This document shows positions 27,525 through 38,001 of a stretch of 64,000 bases of DNA, piece after piece. A program made the position numbers and the translations under genes. A model generated the notes under the pieces. That model saw only the letters and a program-made list of their open reading frames with translations. It was not told the DNA's origin and did no database searches. Each line of letters begins with the position of its first letter. Positions within the stretch are counted from its first letter, which is position 1. The stretch comes from Flavimobilis rhizosphaerae. Lineage in GTDB: Bacteria > Actinomycetota > Actinomycetes > Actinomycetales > Cellulomonadaceae. The DNA is taken from assembly GCF_014852685.1 (NCBI RefSeq), contig NZ_JACZDF010000003.1, forward strand, positions 310,001 through 374,000. The letters are read 5' to 3'.

Positions 27525-28883
27525 TCAGAGCTGGGTCTCGACGATGTCGACGGCTCGGCCGACGTCATCGACGACGACGACCGTGCGCCACTTGTCGAAC
27601 GCGGTGCACGGGTGGGAGATGCCGAGCGTGACGACCTCCCCGGGCTGGAACGACGTGGGCACGGGCTGGTTCGGGGACGCGGCCGTGTGCCGGAGGTACG
27701 CGTGCTGGTCGTCAATCTTGACGACCTCCCACCCGACGGCGTCGAGGACGACCGGCAGGTCGATGTCGTACGGAAGGTGCCGACGTCCGGCCCCGAGGAC
27801 CGCGAGTCCCTGCTCGGGGTTCGAGAGGACCTGCGCGCGGACCCGCAGGGCGGGACGGGGTGCGGACACGTCCCACGCGGCCGGCATGCGGCGCCACGGG
27901 TCGGCCCTCACGAGGAGGCCGTCGTCGTGCGTGAGATAAGCGCCTGCCCGGACGACTGGCAGGACGTCGACCGCCGTGCGATGTCCGGGCGGGACGATCC
28001 CTCCCGGAAGGGCGTCGAGCACGACGTCGAGGTACGCGCTGCCCCCGGCCGAGACGACGACCGTCGGCTCGACGTCGTGCAGCCCCGGCGAGGTGAGCGT
28101 GACGACGCCACCCGCGACGAGCCGCCCCGCGAGCTCCCGCAGGTCCGCGACGAACCGACGGACCGTGGCGAGCGCCGCGTCGTCCTGACCGCGCGCGACC
28201 GAACCCTCGTAGCCGCTCACTCCCCGCACCCGCACCCGCTGCGCGTGCGCGAGACGACCGAGCGCCTCGGCCTCCTGGAGGCTTCGCGCTCCGGCGCGAC
28301 CACCGTTCGCACCCAGCTCGACGAGCACGCCCGGCACGGGGGCGTCGTCCTCGAGCGCACCCGGGATCGACGAGAGCACCCCCGCGAAGACCTCGAGCCC
28401 CCGCGCCGAGTCGACCTGGACGAGCACCTCGACCGGGCGACCCTCTGCAGCGCGTCGAGCGAGCTCGTGGCACAGCCAGCGGAGGTCACGGTCGTCGAGC
28501 ATCTCGTTGGCGACGACGACGCGGCGAAGCGCGGGAAGCTCCCAGGCGAGCACGGCCCGCAGCTGTGCACCGTCGGCGACCGTGATGCCCCAGGCGCCCG
28601 CAGCGAGCTGACGCTCCGCGAGCTGCGGGGACATGTGGGTCTTCGCGTGCGGCGCGTGGAGGACTCCGCACGTCGCGGCGACCTGCGCCATCGCCGCGAC
28701 GTTGTGGTCGAGCGCCTCGACGTCGATCGTGAGGAGCGGCCACGAGAAGAGGTCGTCGTCGAGCGACGGCCGCATCACCGCGAGGTGCGCGCGCAGCTCG
28801 TCGATCGGCGTCGGCACGTCGAGACGCAGCCCCTTCGACCACGGCCCCAGCACGGTCCCCGCCCTCGTCATGGTCGTCGTCAT
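27525..28883 (-). CDS. D-serine/D-threonine dehydratase-like PLP enzyme (alanine-racemase N-fold)
   Basis: A 452-aa fold-type III PLP enzyme. The PLP lysine is Lys81 in HAPHAKTHMSP. The C-terminal metal motif is HPC in GISHPCTAFDKW (His424, Cys426), the His/Cys zinc pair known from eukaryotic D-serine dehydratase; D-threonine aldolases have His/Asp instead. It probably deaminates a small D-amino acid; the substrate is inferred. The ATG at 28883 has AAGGTGG upstream and overlaps the D-aminoacylase stop by 4 nt. No signal peptide. Confidence 0.8.
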   Translation of the reverse strand: MTTTMTRAGTVLGPWSKGLRLDVPTPIDELRAHLAVMRPSLDDDLFSWPLLTIDVEALDHNVAAMAQVAATCGVLHAPHAKTHMSPQLAERQLAAGAWGITVADGAQLRAVLAWELPALRRVVVANEMLDDRDLRWLCHELARRAAEGRPVEVLVQVDSARGLEVFAGVLSSIPGALEDDAPVPGVLVELGANGGRAGARSLQEAEALGRLAHAQRVRVRGVSGYEGSVARGQDDAALATVRRFVADLRELAGRLVAGGVVTLTSPGLHDVEPTVVVSAGGSAYLDVVLDALPGGIVPPGHRTAVDVLPVVRAGAYLTHDDGLLVRADPWRRMPAAWDVSAPRPALRVRAQVLSNPEQGLAVLGAGRRHLPYDIDLPVVLDAVGWEVVKIDDQHAYLRHTAASPNQPVPTSFQPGEVVTLGISHPCTAFDKWRTVVVVDDVGRAVDIVETQL

Positions 28884-30433
28884 CGTCGACCACCTTCCCT
28901 CTGGGGGCGCAACGCGCGCCCTGGCGTGGCTCCCGAGAGCCGTCCGTCGGTGAGCACCTGCACGCCGGCGACGACGACGTCGTCGATGCCGTCCGCAGGG
29001 AGTCTCGGGTCGTCGTACGTCGCCCTCGTGGCGAGACGCAGCGGGTCGACGAGCACGAGGTCCGCGATAGCGCCGACGCCGAGCGTGCCGCGTCCGAGCG
29101 AGTGCACGCGTGCGGCACGGCCCGCGAGGTGCTCGGCCGCGTCCGCCCATGTCCAGGGACCGGCCGGGGCGAGCATGCGTTCGAGCGTCGCGCTGAACGT
29201 CGCCCAGCCGCGGGGGTGCGGCCGCGACCCGGGGAAGATCGCGTCCGAGCCGACCGTGTGACCACCGTGCGCGGCGAGCGCGGTGAGCGACGACTCCGTG
29301 CCGGTCGGTGGCTGCTGGAAGATGCACGTCACCCGGAGGTCGGAGGCGACGAGCACGCGGAGCGCCGCGTCAGAGGGCGACGTCTCGAGGCGTGCCGCGA
29401 CCTCAAGCAGCGGCAGACCCTCGGCCCAGGCGAGCTCGCCGGGGACGGACGCGAGGGTCACGCGGGGCCAGAGCTCGTCAAGGCTTCCGAGGTGCGCCGC
29501 GACGCGAGCCGCGGTCACAGGGTCAGCGAGCGCAGCCCTGGTCGCCGCACCGTCGGCGAGCGGCAGCCACGTCGGCAGGGCGACCATCGAGAGGATCGAG
29601 CAGCCGCGGAGGAACGGGTAGGAGTCGTACGTCATCCGCACACCGCGCGCCTCGGCGGCGGAGAGCGCCCCGAGGATCTCGCCCGCAGGCCCGTGGAGGT
29701 GGGAGACGTGGGTGCGAGCACCGGTCGCGAGCGCGAGGTCCGCGAGCTCGCCGAGGGCTCGGGCCGCGTGCTCCTCGTAGCCGCGCATGTGGCTCGCGTG
29801 GACGAGGTCACGGCGCGCGACCTCCGTGAGGATCGCCTCGAGCTCGGCGCGATCCGCGTGCGCGGCCGGCACGTACTCGAGGCCCGTCGACAGGCCCACC
29901 GCACCGTCGTCGAGCGCCTCGGCGAGCAGCGCGACGATGCGCTCACGCGCGACGGCGTCGGCGGGCACGTCCGACGCGCCGAGCACGGCGTGCCGGATCG
30001 TGCCGTGCGGCGCGAGATAGGCGACGTTGACCGGAACCGTGCCCTCGTACGTCGCGAGGAGGTCTGCGACCGACCCGCCGCGGAACGTCGGGTGCGCACC
30101 GAGGATCCCGGCGAAGTACTCGTTGGCCCAGCCGCGACCGTCCGGGTCCGGCGCGTAGGAGACGCCGTCGAGCCCGAGGACGACGGTCGTCACACCCTGG
30201 CGCAGCAGCGCCGTCTGGACCTCCGGGTCGAAGACCGCCGACTCCGCGTGCGAGTGAGCGTCGACGAACCCAGGCAATACGACGCGACCCGCAGCGTCGA
30301 CGACGGGCCCCGACGCACCGTCGACCGCACGGCCGGCGGGCACGATGGCCGAGACGACGTCGTCCGTCACGTGGATGTCGACCGGGTCTGAGAGCGTCGA
30401 TCCGAGCGGGAGCACGGCACCGCTGACGATCAC
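28880..30433 (-). CDS. N-acyl-D-amino-acid deacylase family amidohydrolase
   Basis: A 517-aa amidohydrolase of the D-aminoacylase type, likely releasing D-amino acids from N-acyl forms. The metal motif HxH is His60 and His62 in FVDAHSHAES. Later ligands are in ASHMRGYEEH, THVSHLHGP and VGSDAIF. The position that is Cys in Alcaligenes D-aminoacylase (NCG) reads LDG here, as in another known subfamily. The GTG start overlaps the hexosaminidase stop (GTGA). Confidence 0.85.
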   Translation of the reverse strand: MIVSGAVLPLGSTLSDPVDIHVTDDVVSAIVPAGRAVDGASGPVVDAAGRVVLPGFVDAHSHAESAVFDPEVQTALLRQGVTTVVLGLDGVSYAPDPDGRGWANEYFAGILGAHPTFRGGSVADLLATYEGTVPVNVAYLAPHGTIRHAVLGASDVPADAVARERIVALLAEALDDGAVGLSTGLEYVPAAHADRAELEAILTEVARRDLVHASHMRGYEEHAARALGELADLALATGARTHVSHLHGPAGEILGALSAAEARGVRMTYDSYPFLRGCSILSMVALPTWLPLADGAATRAALADPVTAARVAAHLGSLDELWPRVTLASVPGELAWAEGLPLLEVAARLETSPSDAALRVLVASDLRVTCIFQQPPTGTESSLTALAAHGGHTVGSDAIFPGSRPHPRGWATFSATLERMLAPAGPWTWADAAEHLAGRAARVHSLGRGTLGVGAIADLVLVDPLRLATRATYDDPRLPADGIDDVVVAGVQVLTDGRLSGATPGRALRPQREGGRR

Positions 30434-32168
30434 GACCCGGTCCCGTCCGGGGGGGTGGCGGCGACACCGGCGTCGCCGTGCTCGTTCCCCTCGTGCCAGC
30501 CGCCGACGTGTCCCTCGGGACCCGCGGCCGCGAGCGTCGCTGCAAGGTCGATCGGCCAGCCCGGCAGCCCCGGAAGCTGCTGCCAGGGCAGCGGACCGTC
30601 GAGCGGGCGGAACTCGACACCCGCCGCCGCCAGGCGTGGCAGATGAGCATCGACGAGCCGGGCACGGAACTCCTCCTGCGCCGCGGAGCCGAGCGACCGA
30701 TCCACCTCGGGCGACCACGCGACCTCAGCGAACGCAGCAAGACGAGGGAAGGTCGCGTAGTCGCGGCGCCGCGCGTCGTGGAGGTACTCGGACCACAGGC
30801 ACGCCTGGACGCCCAGGACACGGCCAGGACCCACAGGACCGGTGAGTGCGAGGACGTCGGCCGGCAGCGGTTCGAACGCGTAGACGTCCTCGACCGTGCG
30901 CGCGAACCCGACAGGGACGGGTTCCGCATCGCCCTCAGCCGCGCGGTGGTCGAGATAGACGACCTGCTCGGGCGCCATGACGACGTCGTGCCCCGCCTGC
31001 GTCGCCCGCACTCCCGCGGCGAAGCCGCGCCATGACGTGACGATCGCCTGCTGCGGCAGGTGCTCGGTCACGCCTTCGTCCCAGACGACGGGACGGCGCC
31101 CGCGCGCGAGGACGTGCTCCGCCAGACGACCGAGGAACCATCCGTGGAGCTCCGCGACCGAGCCGAGGCCGAGCGCCTCCGCCTGCGCGACGACGTGCGG
31201 AGCGTCCTGCCACAGGTGCGGGGGCACCTCGTCGCCGCCGATGCCGAACCACGGGCCGTCGAAGACCTCGACAAGTTCGTCGACGACGGTGCGGAAGAAG
31301 TCGAGGCTCGCCTCCGACGGGTCGAGGACCTGCGTCGAGATGCCCCACGTCGTGCGGACCTCGTGCGGCTGCTTCGACACCCCGAGCTCCGGGTAGGACG
31401 CGATCGCGGCCTCGACGTGCCCCGGCACGTCGATCTCGGGCATGACCTCGACGCCACGGGAACGCGCGTACGCGACGATCTCGCGCAGGTCGTCCTTCGT
31501 GTAGAAGCCGCCGTGCGGGCGGCCGTCGAGGTTGGGGAAGCGCCACGAGCCGACCTGCGTCGTCGGACGCCACGAGCCCACCTCGGTGAGCCGGGGGAAC
31601 GCGTCGATCTCGACGCGCCAGCCCTGGTCGTCCGTGAGATGGAGGTGGAGGACGTTGAGGTGGTGGGCCGCCGCGAGGTCGATGAACCGCAGGACGTCAG
31701 ACTTCGGCAGGAAGTGCCGGGCGACGTCGAGCAGGATGCCGCGCCACGCGAAGCGGGGGGCGTCCTCGATCGACACGACGGGAAGCTCGATCCGGCCGAT
31801 GTTTCGGACGGGGCCGCGCCGGAACCCGTCGGGCCCTGCGAGCTGGCGCACGGTCTGGACGGCCGCGAAGGCGCCGTCGAGGTCTCCCGCGGCGATCTCG
31901 ACGCGCGTGCCGGTGCGACGCGTCGAGATCGTGTACCCGCCCGCGGGGAGGACGGGATCGAGCAGGAGTGTCACGGGAGCGTCGACCTCCTCCGAGAGGA
32001 CAAGGTCGACCCCGTGGGCTTCCGCGGCGTCACGGGCCCAGGCGCGGGCTGCCGGACGGAGCTGAGGAGCGACACGCATCCGCGCACCGTCGTGGAGGGC
32101 GACGGTCCCCTGACCCGCGGCGACAGATCGCGGGAGGGGGAGCGGGCGACGTGACGCCGCGGAGCCGG

Positions 32169-32172
<4 letters not shown>
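30430..32172 (-). CDS. Beta-N-acetylhexosaminidase (GH20), cytoplasmic
   Basis: A 580-aa family GH20 enzyme that removes terminal N-acetylglucosamine or N-acetylgalactosamine. The N-terminal GH20b-like domain spans about 1-135. The TIM barrel starts at FAWRGILLDVARHFLPKSDV, with HLNVLHLHLTDDQGWR following. The catalytic pair is Asp314-Glu315 in GIGGDEVPPHLW. No signal peptide is present, so it should act on imported sugars. The GTG start overlaps the ATPase stop by 4 nt, tying it to the ABC importer. Confidence 0.92.
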
Positions 32173-33034
<862 letters not shown>

Positions 33035-33038
<4 letters not shown>

Positions 33039-33940
33039 TTGCCCACCTCCGTCTCGGTGATGCCGGTGCGGACGAAGTCGCCGCGCTCTCCGAAGAGGCT
33101 CGGGAAGGATCCGAGGAGCTTCTTCGTGTACTCGTGCTGGGGTGCGTTGAGGATGTTCTCCGCGGTATCGAGCTCGACGATCTCGCCGGCGCGCATGACG
33201 GCGATGCGGTCCGAGATCTCCAGGAGCAGCGGGAGGTCGTGCGTGATGAAGACGACGGCGAAGTTGAACCGCTCGCGCAGGCGCATGATCTCGCGGAGGA
33301 TGCCGCGCTGGACGACGACGTCGAGGGCCGTCGTCGGCTCATCCATGATCATGACCTGCGGGCTGAGGGCGAGTGCCATGGCGATCATCACGCGCTGGCG
33401 CATCCCGCCCGAGAGCTCGTGCGCGAAGGAACCGAGACGGTTCGGGTCGACGCCGACGAGCTGGAGCAGCTCGGCCGAACGTTCCTCCTTCTCCTTGCGC
33501 GACATCGCCGGACGGTGCGTCGTGAAGATGTCGTGGAGCTGCGCGCGGATCGAGATCACCGGGTTGAGCGAGTTCATGGCGCCCTGGAAGACCATGGACA
33601 CCTTGTCCCACCGGAAGGCGCGCAGCTGCTTGTCGCCGAGAGCGACGACGTCGATGTCCTCGCCGCTCTCGTCGTGGAACGTCACGGAGCCGCTCGTGAG
33701 GAGGGCCGGCGGCTTGAGCAGCCGGTTGAGCCCGTACGCGAGCGTCGTCTTGCCGCAGCCGGACTCGCCGGCGAGGCCGAGGATCTCCCCACGGTTGAGA
33801 GTGAGCGAGACGTGCTTGACGGCCTCGACGGGTGGCTTGACCTCGTAGGTGACAGAGACGTTGGTCGCCGTGAGGACGGGGGTCTGCTGCGCCAGGTAGG
33901 CGGCGTGCTCGGCGGAGCTCAGCGGTGCGGTGATGGTCAT
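33035..33940 (-). CDS. Opp/Dpp-type ABC transporter ATP-binding protein (OppD-like)
   Basis: A 301-aa ATPase partner of the OppF-like subunit. Walker A is GESGCGKTT, the ABC signature is LSGGMRQR and Walker B is VMIMDEPTTALD. MVFQGAMNSLNPVISI is the Q-loop region. It starts 3 nt after the OppC-like stop and overlaps the next gene by 4 nt. Confidence 0.93.
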
Positions 33941-33943
33941 GTC

Positions 33944-34954
33944 TCAGGCCTCCTTCGGGGTGGCGGAGGACGCGACCTCGGCGCCGGCCTTGCGCGCCTT
34001 GCGGACGCTCTTGACGGCGGCCGGAGCGTTGCGGAGCTTGGGGTTGATGATCTCGTCGATCGAGAAGTTGATGAGCGACAGGCCGCAGCCGAAGAGTGCG
34101 ATGAGGAGGCCCGGCGGGACGAACCACCACCAGGCACCGACCTGGAACGCGTTGTGGGCCATCGCCTGGTTGAGCATGACGCCCCACGTGAGAGAGCCGG
34201 ACGGGCCGAGACCGAGGAACGAGAGGCCGGCTTCCGCGAGGATGGCGGCGATGAACGCCCCGAGGAACTGGGCGGCGAGGAGCGGCAGGAGGTTCGGGAG
34301 GATCTCAACAAGGATGATGCGGTGCGGGCGCTCGCCCGCGACACGGGCGGCGGCGACGTAGTCGCGGTTGCGCAGCGACCGGGCCTGCGTCCTCAGGACG
34401 ATCGCCGGCCCCGCCCAGCTCGTGAGACCGAGGATGATCGCGATGACGATGAGCGAGCGGCTCTCGAGGTAGGCGGCGATGACGATGATGAGCGGCAGGC
34501 CGGGGATGACGAGCATGATGCTCGTGATGAGCGAGAGGACCTCGTCGGTCCACCCACCGATGTACCCGGCGATGATGCCGAAGACCAGGGAGAGAAAGAT
34601 CGCGATACCGCCGGTGACGAGACCGACCATGAGCGACCCCGCAGCACCCTCCGCAAGCTGCGCGAGGACGTCGGCGCCGAGGTTGTTCGTGCCAAGGAGA
34701 TGCGCACCGCTCGGAGGGAGGAACCGGTCGGAGTCGTAGTTGCGCGGGTCCTGGGTGACGTACGGCGCGATGATCGCGAAGAGCGAGATGCCAATCGTGA
34801 GGAAGAGTCCCACGGCAAGCTTGCCGGTGAGGCGGGGCAGGAAGGCCTTGACGCCGCCGCGCTGCGGAGGACCGGACAGGGTGGGCCTGGCGGCCTCGGT
34901 CGCGGGCGAGCCGACGTCGGCGCCGGCGGACGGGGTGAGATCGATGTCAGACAT
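33944..34954 (-). CDS. Opp/Dpp-type ABC transporter permease (OppC-like)
   Basis: A 336-aa inner-membrane permease. It starts with a long cytoplasmic tail and a first helix around KLAVGLFLTIGISLFAIIA. The OppC-type helices and EAA-like loop (AARVAGERPHRIILVEILPN) follow. The last 30 residues are Lys/Arg/Ala-rich. It overlaps the OppB-like gene by 8 nt. Confidence 0.92.
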   Translation of the reverse strand: MSDIDLTPSAGADVGSPATEAARPTLSGPPQRGGVKAFLPRLTGKLAVGLFLTIGISLFAIIAPYVTQDPRNYDSDRFLPPSGAHLLGTNNLGADVLAQLAEGAAGSLMVGLVTGGIAIFLSLVFGIIAGYIGGWTDEVLSLITSIMLVIPGLPLIIVIAAYLESRSLIVIAIILGLTSWAGPAIVLRTQARSLRNRDYVAAARVAGERPHRIILVEILPNLLPLLAAQFLGAFIAAILAEAGLSFLGLGPSGSLTWGVMLNQAMAHNAFQVGAWWWFVPPGLLIALFGCGLSLINFSIDEIINPKLRNAPAAVKSVRKARKAGAEVASSATPKEA

Positions 34955-35942
34955 TCTGGCGCGCCCTCGGGTCGATGAGTCCGTAGAAGATGTCCATCAC
35001 GAAGTTGGCCGCGAGGACCGTGAGCGTGATGACCAGGAAGACGCCCTGCATGAGGGCGAAGTCCTTCTGCGTGACCGCGGTGATCATGAGCTTGCCGATA
35101 CCGGGGTAGGAGAACACCTGCTCCATGACGATCGAGCCGGCGACGACGAACCCGAGGGTGATCGTGAAGCCTGCGAGCGAGGGGAGCGAGGCATTACGCG
35201 TCGCGTACGTGAGGAAGACGCGGGAGGGCTTGAGCCCCTTGGCCTCAGCCGTCGTCACGTAGTCCTCAGAGAGCGTCGCGACCATCATGTTGCGCATGCC
35301 GATGAGCCAGCCGCCGACGGACGAGATGACGATCGTCGCGGCGGGGAGGATCGCATGGAACGCGGCGTTCGAGACGAAGGCCCAGGACATCTCCGGGCCC
35401 GCCCGGAACTCACGGGCGGAGTACCCGCCGATGATGGGGAACCAGCCGAGGTTCACGGAGAAGACCGCGACGAGGACGAGCGCGAGCCAGAAGTAGGGGA
35501 TCGACTGGAGGAGCGCCGAGCCCGGGATGAGGCTGTCCACCCAGGTGCCGCGCTTCCAGCCGGCCCAGGCGCCGAGGCCGACGCCCAGGACGAACGCGAT
35601 GACGGTCGCCGTGCCGACGAGGACGAGGGTCCAGGGGAGCGCCTCGGCGAGGAGCTCGGTCACGGGGGTGGGGTACTTCGTGGTGGAGACCCCGAGGTCC
35701 CACTGCAGGAGGTTCGACCAGTACCGGGTGTACTGCTCCCAGAGGGAGTCGTCGGGTGAGCCGAAGAGGAGCTGGATCGTCTGCTCCATGGCCGGGGTGA
35801 TCTCGCCACCCTGGCGGAGCAGGTTCTCCCGGAAGATGTCCGCGGGATTGCCGGGCATCAGCTTGGGGATGAAGAAGTTGAGGCTGATCGCGGCCCAGAG
35901 GGTCACCAGGTAGAAGGTGATCCTTCTGACGTAGAACTTCAT
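34947..35942 (-). CDS. Opp/Dpp-type ABC transporter permease (OppB-like)
   Basis: A 331-aa permease with six expected membrane helices. It begins MKFYVRRITFYLVTLWAAIS with the Opp-type N-terminal helix. The EAA-like loop is TTAEAKGLKPSRVFLTYATR. The C-terminus ends in the typical GLIDPRARQNV. It lies 46 nt after the substrate-binding protein gene. Confidence 0.93.
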   Translation of the reverse strand: MKFYVRRITFYLVTLWAAISLNFFIPKLMPGNPADIFRENLLRQGGEITPAMEQTIQLLFGSPDDSLWEQYTRYWSNLLQWDLGVSTTKYPTPVTELLAEALPWTLVLVGTATVIAFVLGVGLGAWAGWKRGTWVDSLIPGSALLQSIPYFWLALVLVAVFSVNLGWFPIIGGYSAREFRAGPEMSWAFVSNAAFHAILPAATIVISSVGGWLIGMRNMMVATLSEDYVTTAEAKGLKPSRVFLTYATRNASLPSLAGFTITLGFVVAGSIVMEQVFSYPGIGKLMITAVTQKDFALMQGVFLVITLTVLAANFVMDIFYGLIDPRARQNV

Positions 35943-35988
35943 CGTGCTGCCATCCTCACTTCGATCCAGCTCCTCTTCGGCTCAGGTG

Positions 35989-37719
35989 TCACTTCTTGGG
36001 GCCCTGCACGTTGCCGAGCACGATGCCCGAGGAGACGGAGCCCCACGAGGACGGGAACGCGAACATGTTGTCCTCGGTCGGCCAGTTGCTGTAGTCGACC
36101 GTGTTGAAGAACGACTGCGTCGCGTTGATGATGAGCGGGATGTACGGGAGGTCGCGCACGATCTCAGCCTGGACCTTGCCGTACGCCTCCTTCTTCACGG
36201 CCTCGTCACGCGTGCCAGCGGCCGTCTGGATCGCCTCGTCGACGATCTTGTTGGAGTAGCGGGTCATGTTCCACTCGCCGGGCTCGAGGTTCGTGCCGAC
36301 CTTCTGGGTGTAGTCACCGGTGAACCAGTCGCGGTAGAGCTGGAACGGGTCGGCGAGAGAGGTGCCCACCATGCCGCCGATGATGAGCTCGTAGTCGCCG
36401 GAGAGGCGGGCGTTGGAGAAGCCGTCCCAGTCGGTCGTCTCGACCTTGACCTCGATGCCCGCGGCCTTGGCCTGCGACGCGATGAGCTCCGTCGCGGAGA
36501 CGTAGTCCGACCAGTCGGAGATGACCTTGAGGGTCATGGAGACCTTCTGGCCGTCCTTGGCGAAGATTCCGTCCGAGCCCTTGGCGTAGCCCGCGTCGGT
36601 GAGGACCTTCTCGGCCTCCGCGACGTTGGCCTGCTGCGCGATCTCCTTGGGCATGCCGTCGGCGATCCACTTGTCGTCACGGCCGAGGAGCGCGAACGTG
36701 GGCGAGATGGTGCCGGCGAGGCCGACGAACGCCTTCTCGTTGATCGTCGCGCGGTCGAGCGCGAGGCTGAGCGCGTTGCGCACGGCCACGTCCGTCTGCG
36801 CACCCTTGCAGCCGAGATCGGCGTTGGCGCAGGTGTAGAGGACGGTCGGGTCCATCGGGGTGTTGACCATCGCGACGTCACCGGTGCCGGTGATCGACTC
36901 GGGGTTCGGCACGAAGAGCGACATGTAGTCGATCTCGCCGGCCTGCATCATGGCCTGGGCCGAGCTGTTGCCGTCGATCGCGAGGTACTGGACCTCCTGG
37001 AGCGCCGGCTTGCCTTCCTGCCAGTAGTTGGGGTTGGCCTTGAGCGTGTACGACGCGGAGGTCGCTGCCTCGAGGACGAACGGCCCGGTGCCGACGGGCG
37101 CCTTGTCGTTCGCGAAGGCCACGAGCTTGTCAAGCGATGTGAACTCGCCGAAGACGTGCTTGGGGACCATGAAGCTCGCGCCGAGGACGGCCCACTCGTT
37201 GGTGAACGAGGGCGCGTTGAACTTCAGCTTGACGGTCGTGGCGTCGACGGCCTCGGCAGACTCGATGTACGCGGCCTTGGCGACGTTCGTGAAGGAGAAG
37301 ACGACGTCGTCGGCGGTGAAGTCCTTGCCGTCGTTCCACTTGACGCCCGCGCGGAGCTTGATCGTCAGTTCCGTGCCGTCCTCATTGAACTCGAAGGACT
37401 CGCCGAGCATGGGCTCGGGGTCGACGGCCTTCGTCTTGTTGTAGTGGAACAGCGTCTCGTAGATGGGGCCGAGCGCGCCGTGGAGCACGGTCGGCGCGTA
37501 GGGGTTGAAGTTCGGCGTGATCGGCGACTGCGAGCCGGCGAACACGACGAGGGGGCGGTCGACCTTCTCGGCCGGGCCGTCGGACGTCGGAGCCGCGGAG
37601 CCACCCGGCTTCGGGTTGTCCTTGGGGTCGGTGCTGTCCGAGCATGCTGCGGCGAGCATCGCGATGCTTGCCGTGAGAGCCACCACGGGGAGCATGCGCT
37701 TGCGGGTAGTGCGGAACAT
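35989..37719 (-). CDS. Family 5 extracellular solute-binding lipoprotein
   Basis: A 576-aa substrate-binding protein of the Opp/Dpp class. The signal sequence RMLPVVALTASIAMLAAAC ends at lipidated Cys26. The mature protein starts with a Pro/Gly/Ser-rich linker. SBP_bac_5 features are YAPTVLHGALGPIYETLFHY and KLRAGVKWNDGKDFTADDVV. The class also binds chito- and cello-oligosaccharides, so the ligand need not be a peptide. It is the first gene of the leftward operon, with AGGGA before the ATG. Confidence 0.92.
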   Translation of the reverse strand: MFRTTRKRMLPVVALTASIAMLAAACSDSTDPKDNPKPGGSAAPTSDGPAEKVDRPLVVFAGSQSPITPNFNPYAPTVLHGALGPIYETLFHYNKTKAVDPEPMLGESFEFNEDGTELTIKLRAGVKWNDGKDFTADDVVFSFTNVAKAAYIESAEAVDATTVKLKFNAPSFTNEWAVLGASFMVPKHVFGEFTSLDKLVAFANDKAPVGTGPFVLEAATSASYTLKANPNYWQEGKPALQEVQYLAIDGNSSAQAMMQAGEIDYMSLFVPNPESITGTGDVAMVNTPMDPTVLYTCANADLGCKGAQTDVAVRNALSLALDRATINEKAFVGLAGTISPTFALLGRDDKWIADGMPKEIAQQANVAEAEKVLTDAGYAKGSDGIFAKDGQKVSMTLKVISDWSDYVSATELIASQAKAAGIEVKVETTDWDGFSNARLSGDYELIIGGMVGTSLADPFQLYRDWFTGDYTQKVGTNLEPGEWNMTRYSNKIVDEAIQTAAGTRDEAVKKEAYGKVQAEIVRDLPYIPLIINATQSFFNTVDYSNWPTEDNMFAFPSSWGSVSSGIVLGNVQGPKK

Positions 37720-37787
37720 TCGTCGTCCCTTTCGCTCAATGACGCATCATTGCGCCAACGGGCCTCCGTCAGGAGGGCTGCAGCCAT

Positions 37788-37804
37788 AGTAAGGAACACT
37801 TACT
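37788..37804. promoter_or_regulatory. Putative operator upstream of the ABC/hexosaminidase operon
   Basis: AGTAAG and CTTACT form a perfect inverted repeat separated by GAACA, about 70-85 nt upstream of the binding-protein start. The size suits a dimeric repressor. No regulator gene is encoded in the operon, so the binding factor is unknown. The rest of the 282-nt interval to the MFS gene has no visible gene or terminator. Confidence 0.4.
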
Positions 37805-38001
37805 TAGGTCGGGTGGCGTGCGACACAGTCGTTACCAAGTCGAGACTAAGTTAGGTAGCCAGCCTGACAAACTTTCGCTGACTTCTGAACTCGCAGTGTA
37901 CGTAAAGCGCAAACTCAGGGGGGTGCGATGGTCATCCCAGGACTTGAGGCCCCATGAGGCCGTGTCCATTCCGTGGTGTGGAGCGCAGCAGTCGCACCGC
38001 G

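Noticed and set aside
28880-30433. Inactive D-aminoacylase because NCG cysteine is replaced by LDG
   Set aside because: The LDG/QDG form is a known active subfamily and all other metal ligands are present.
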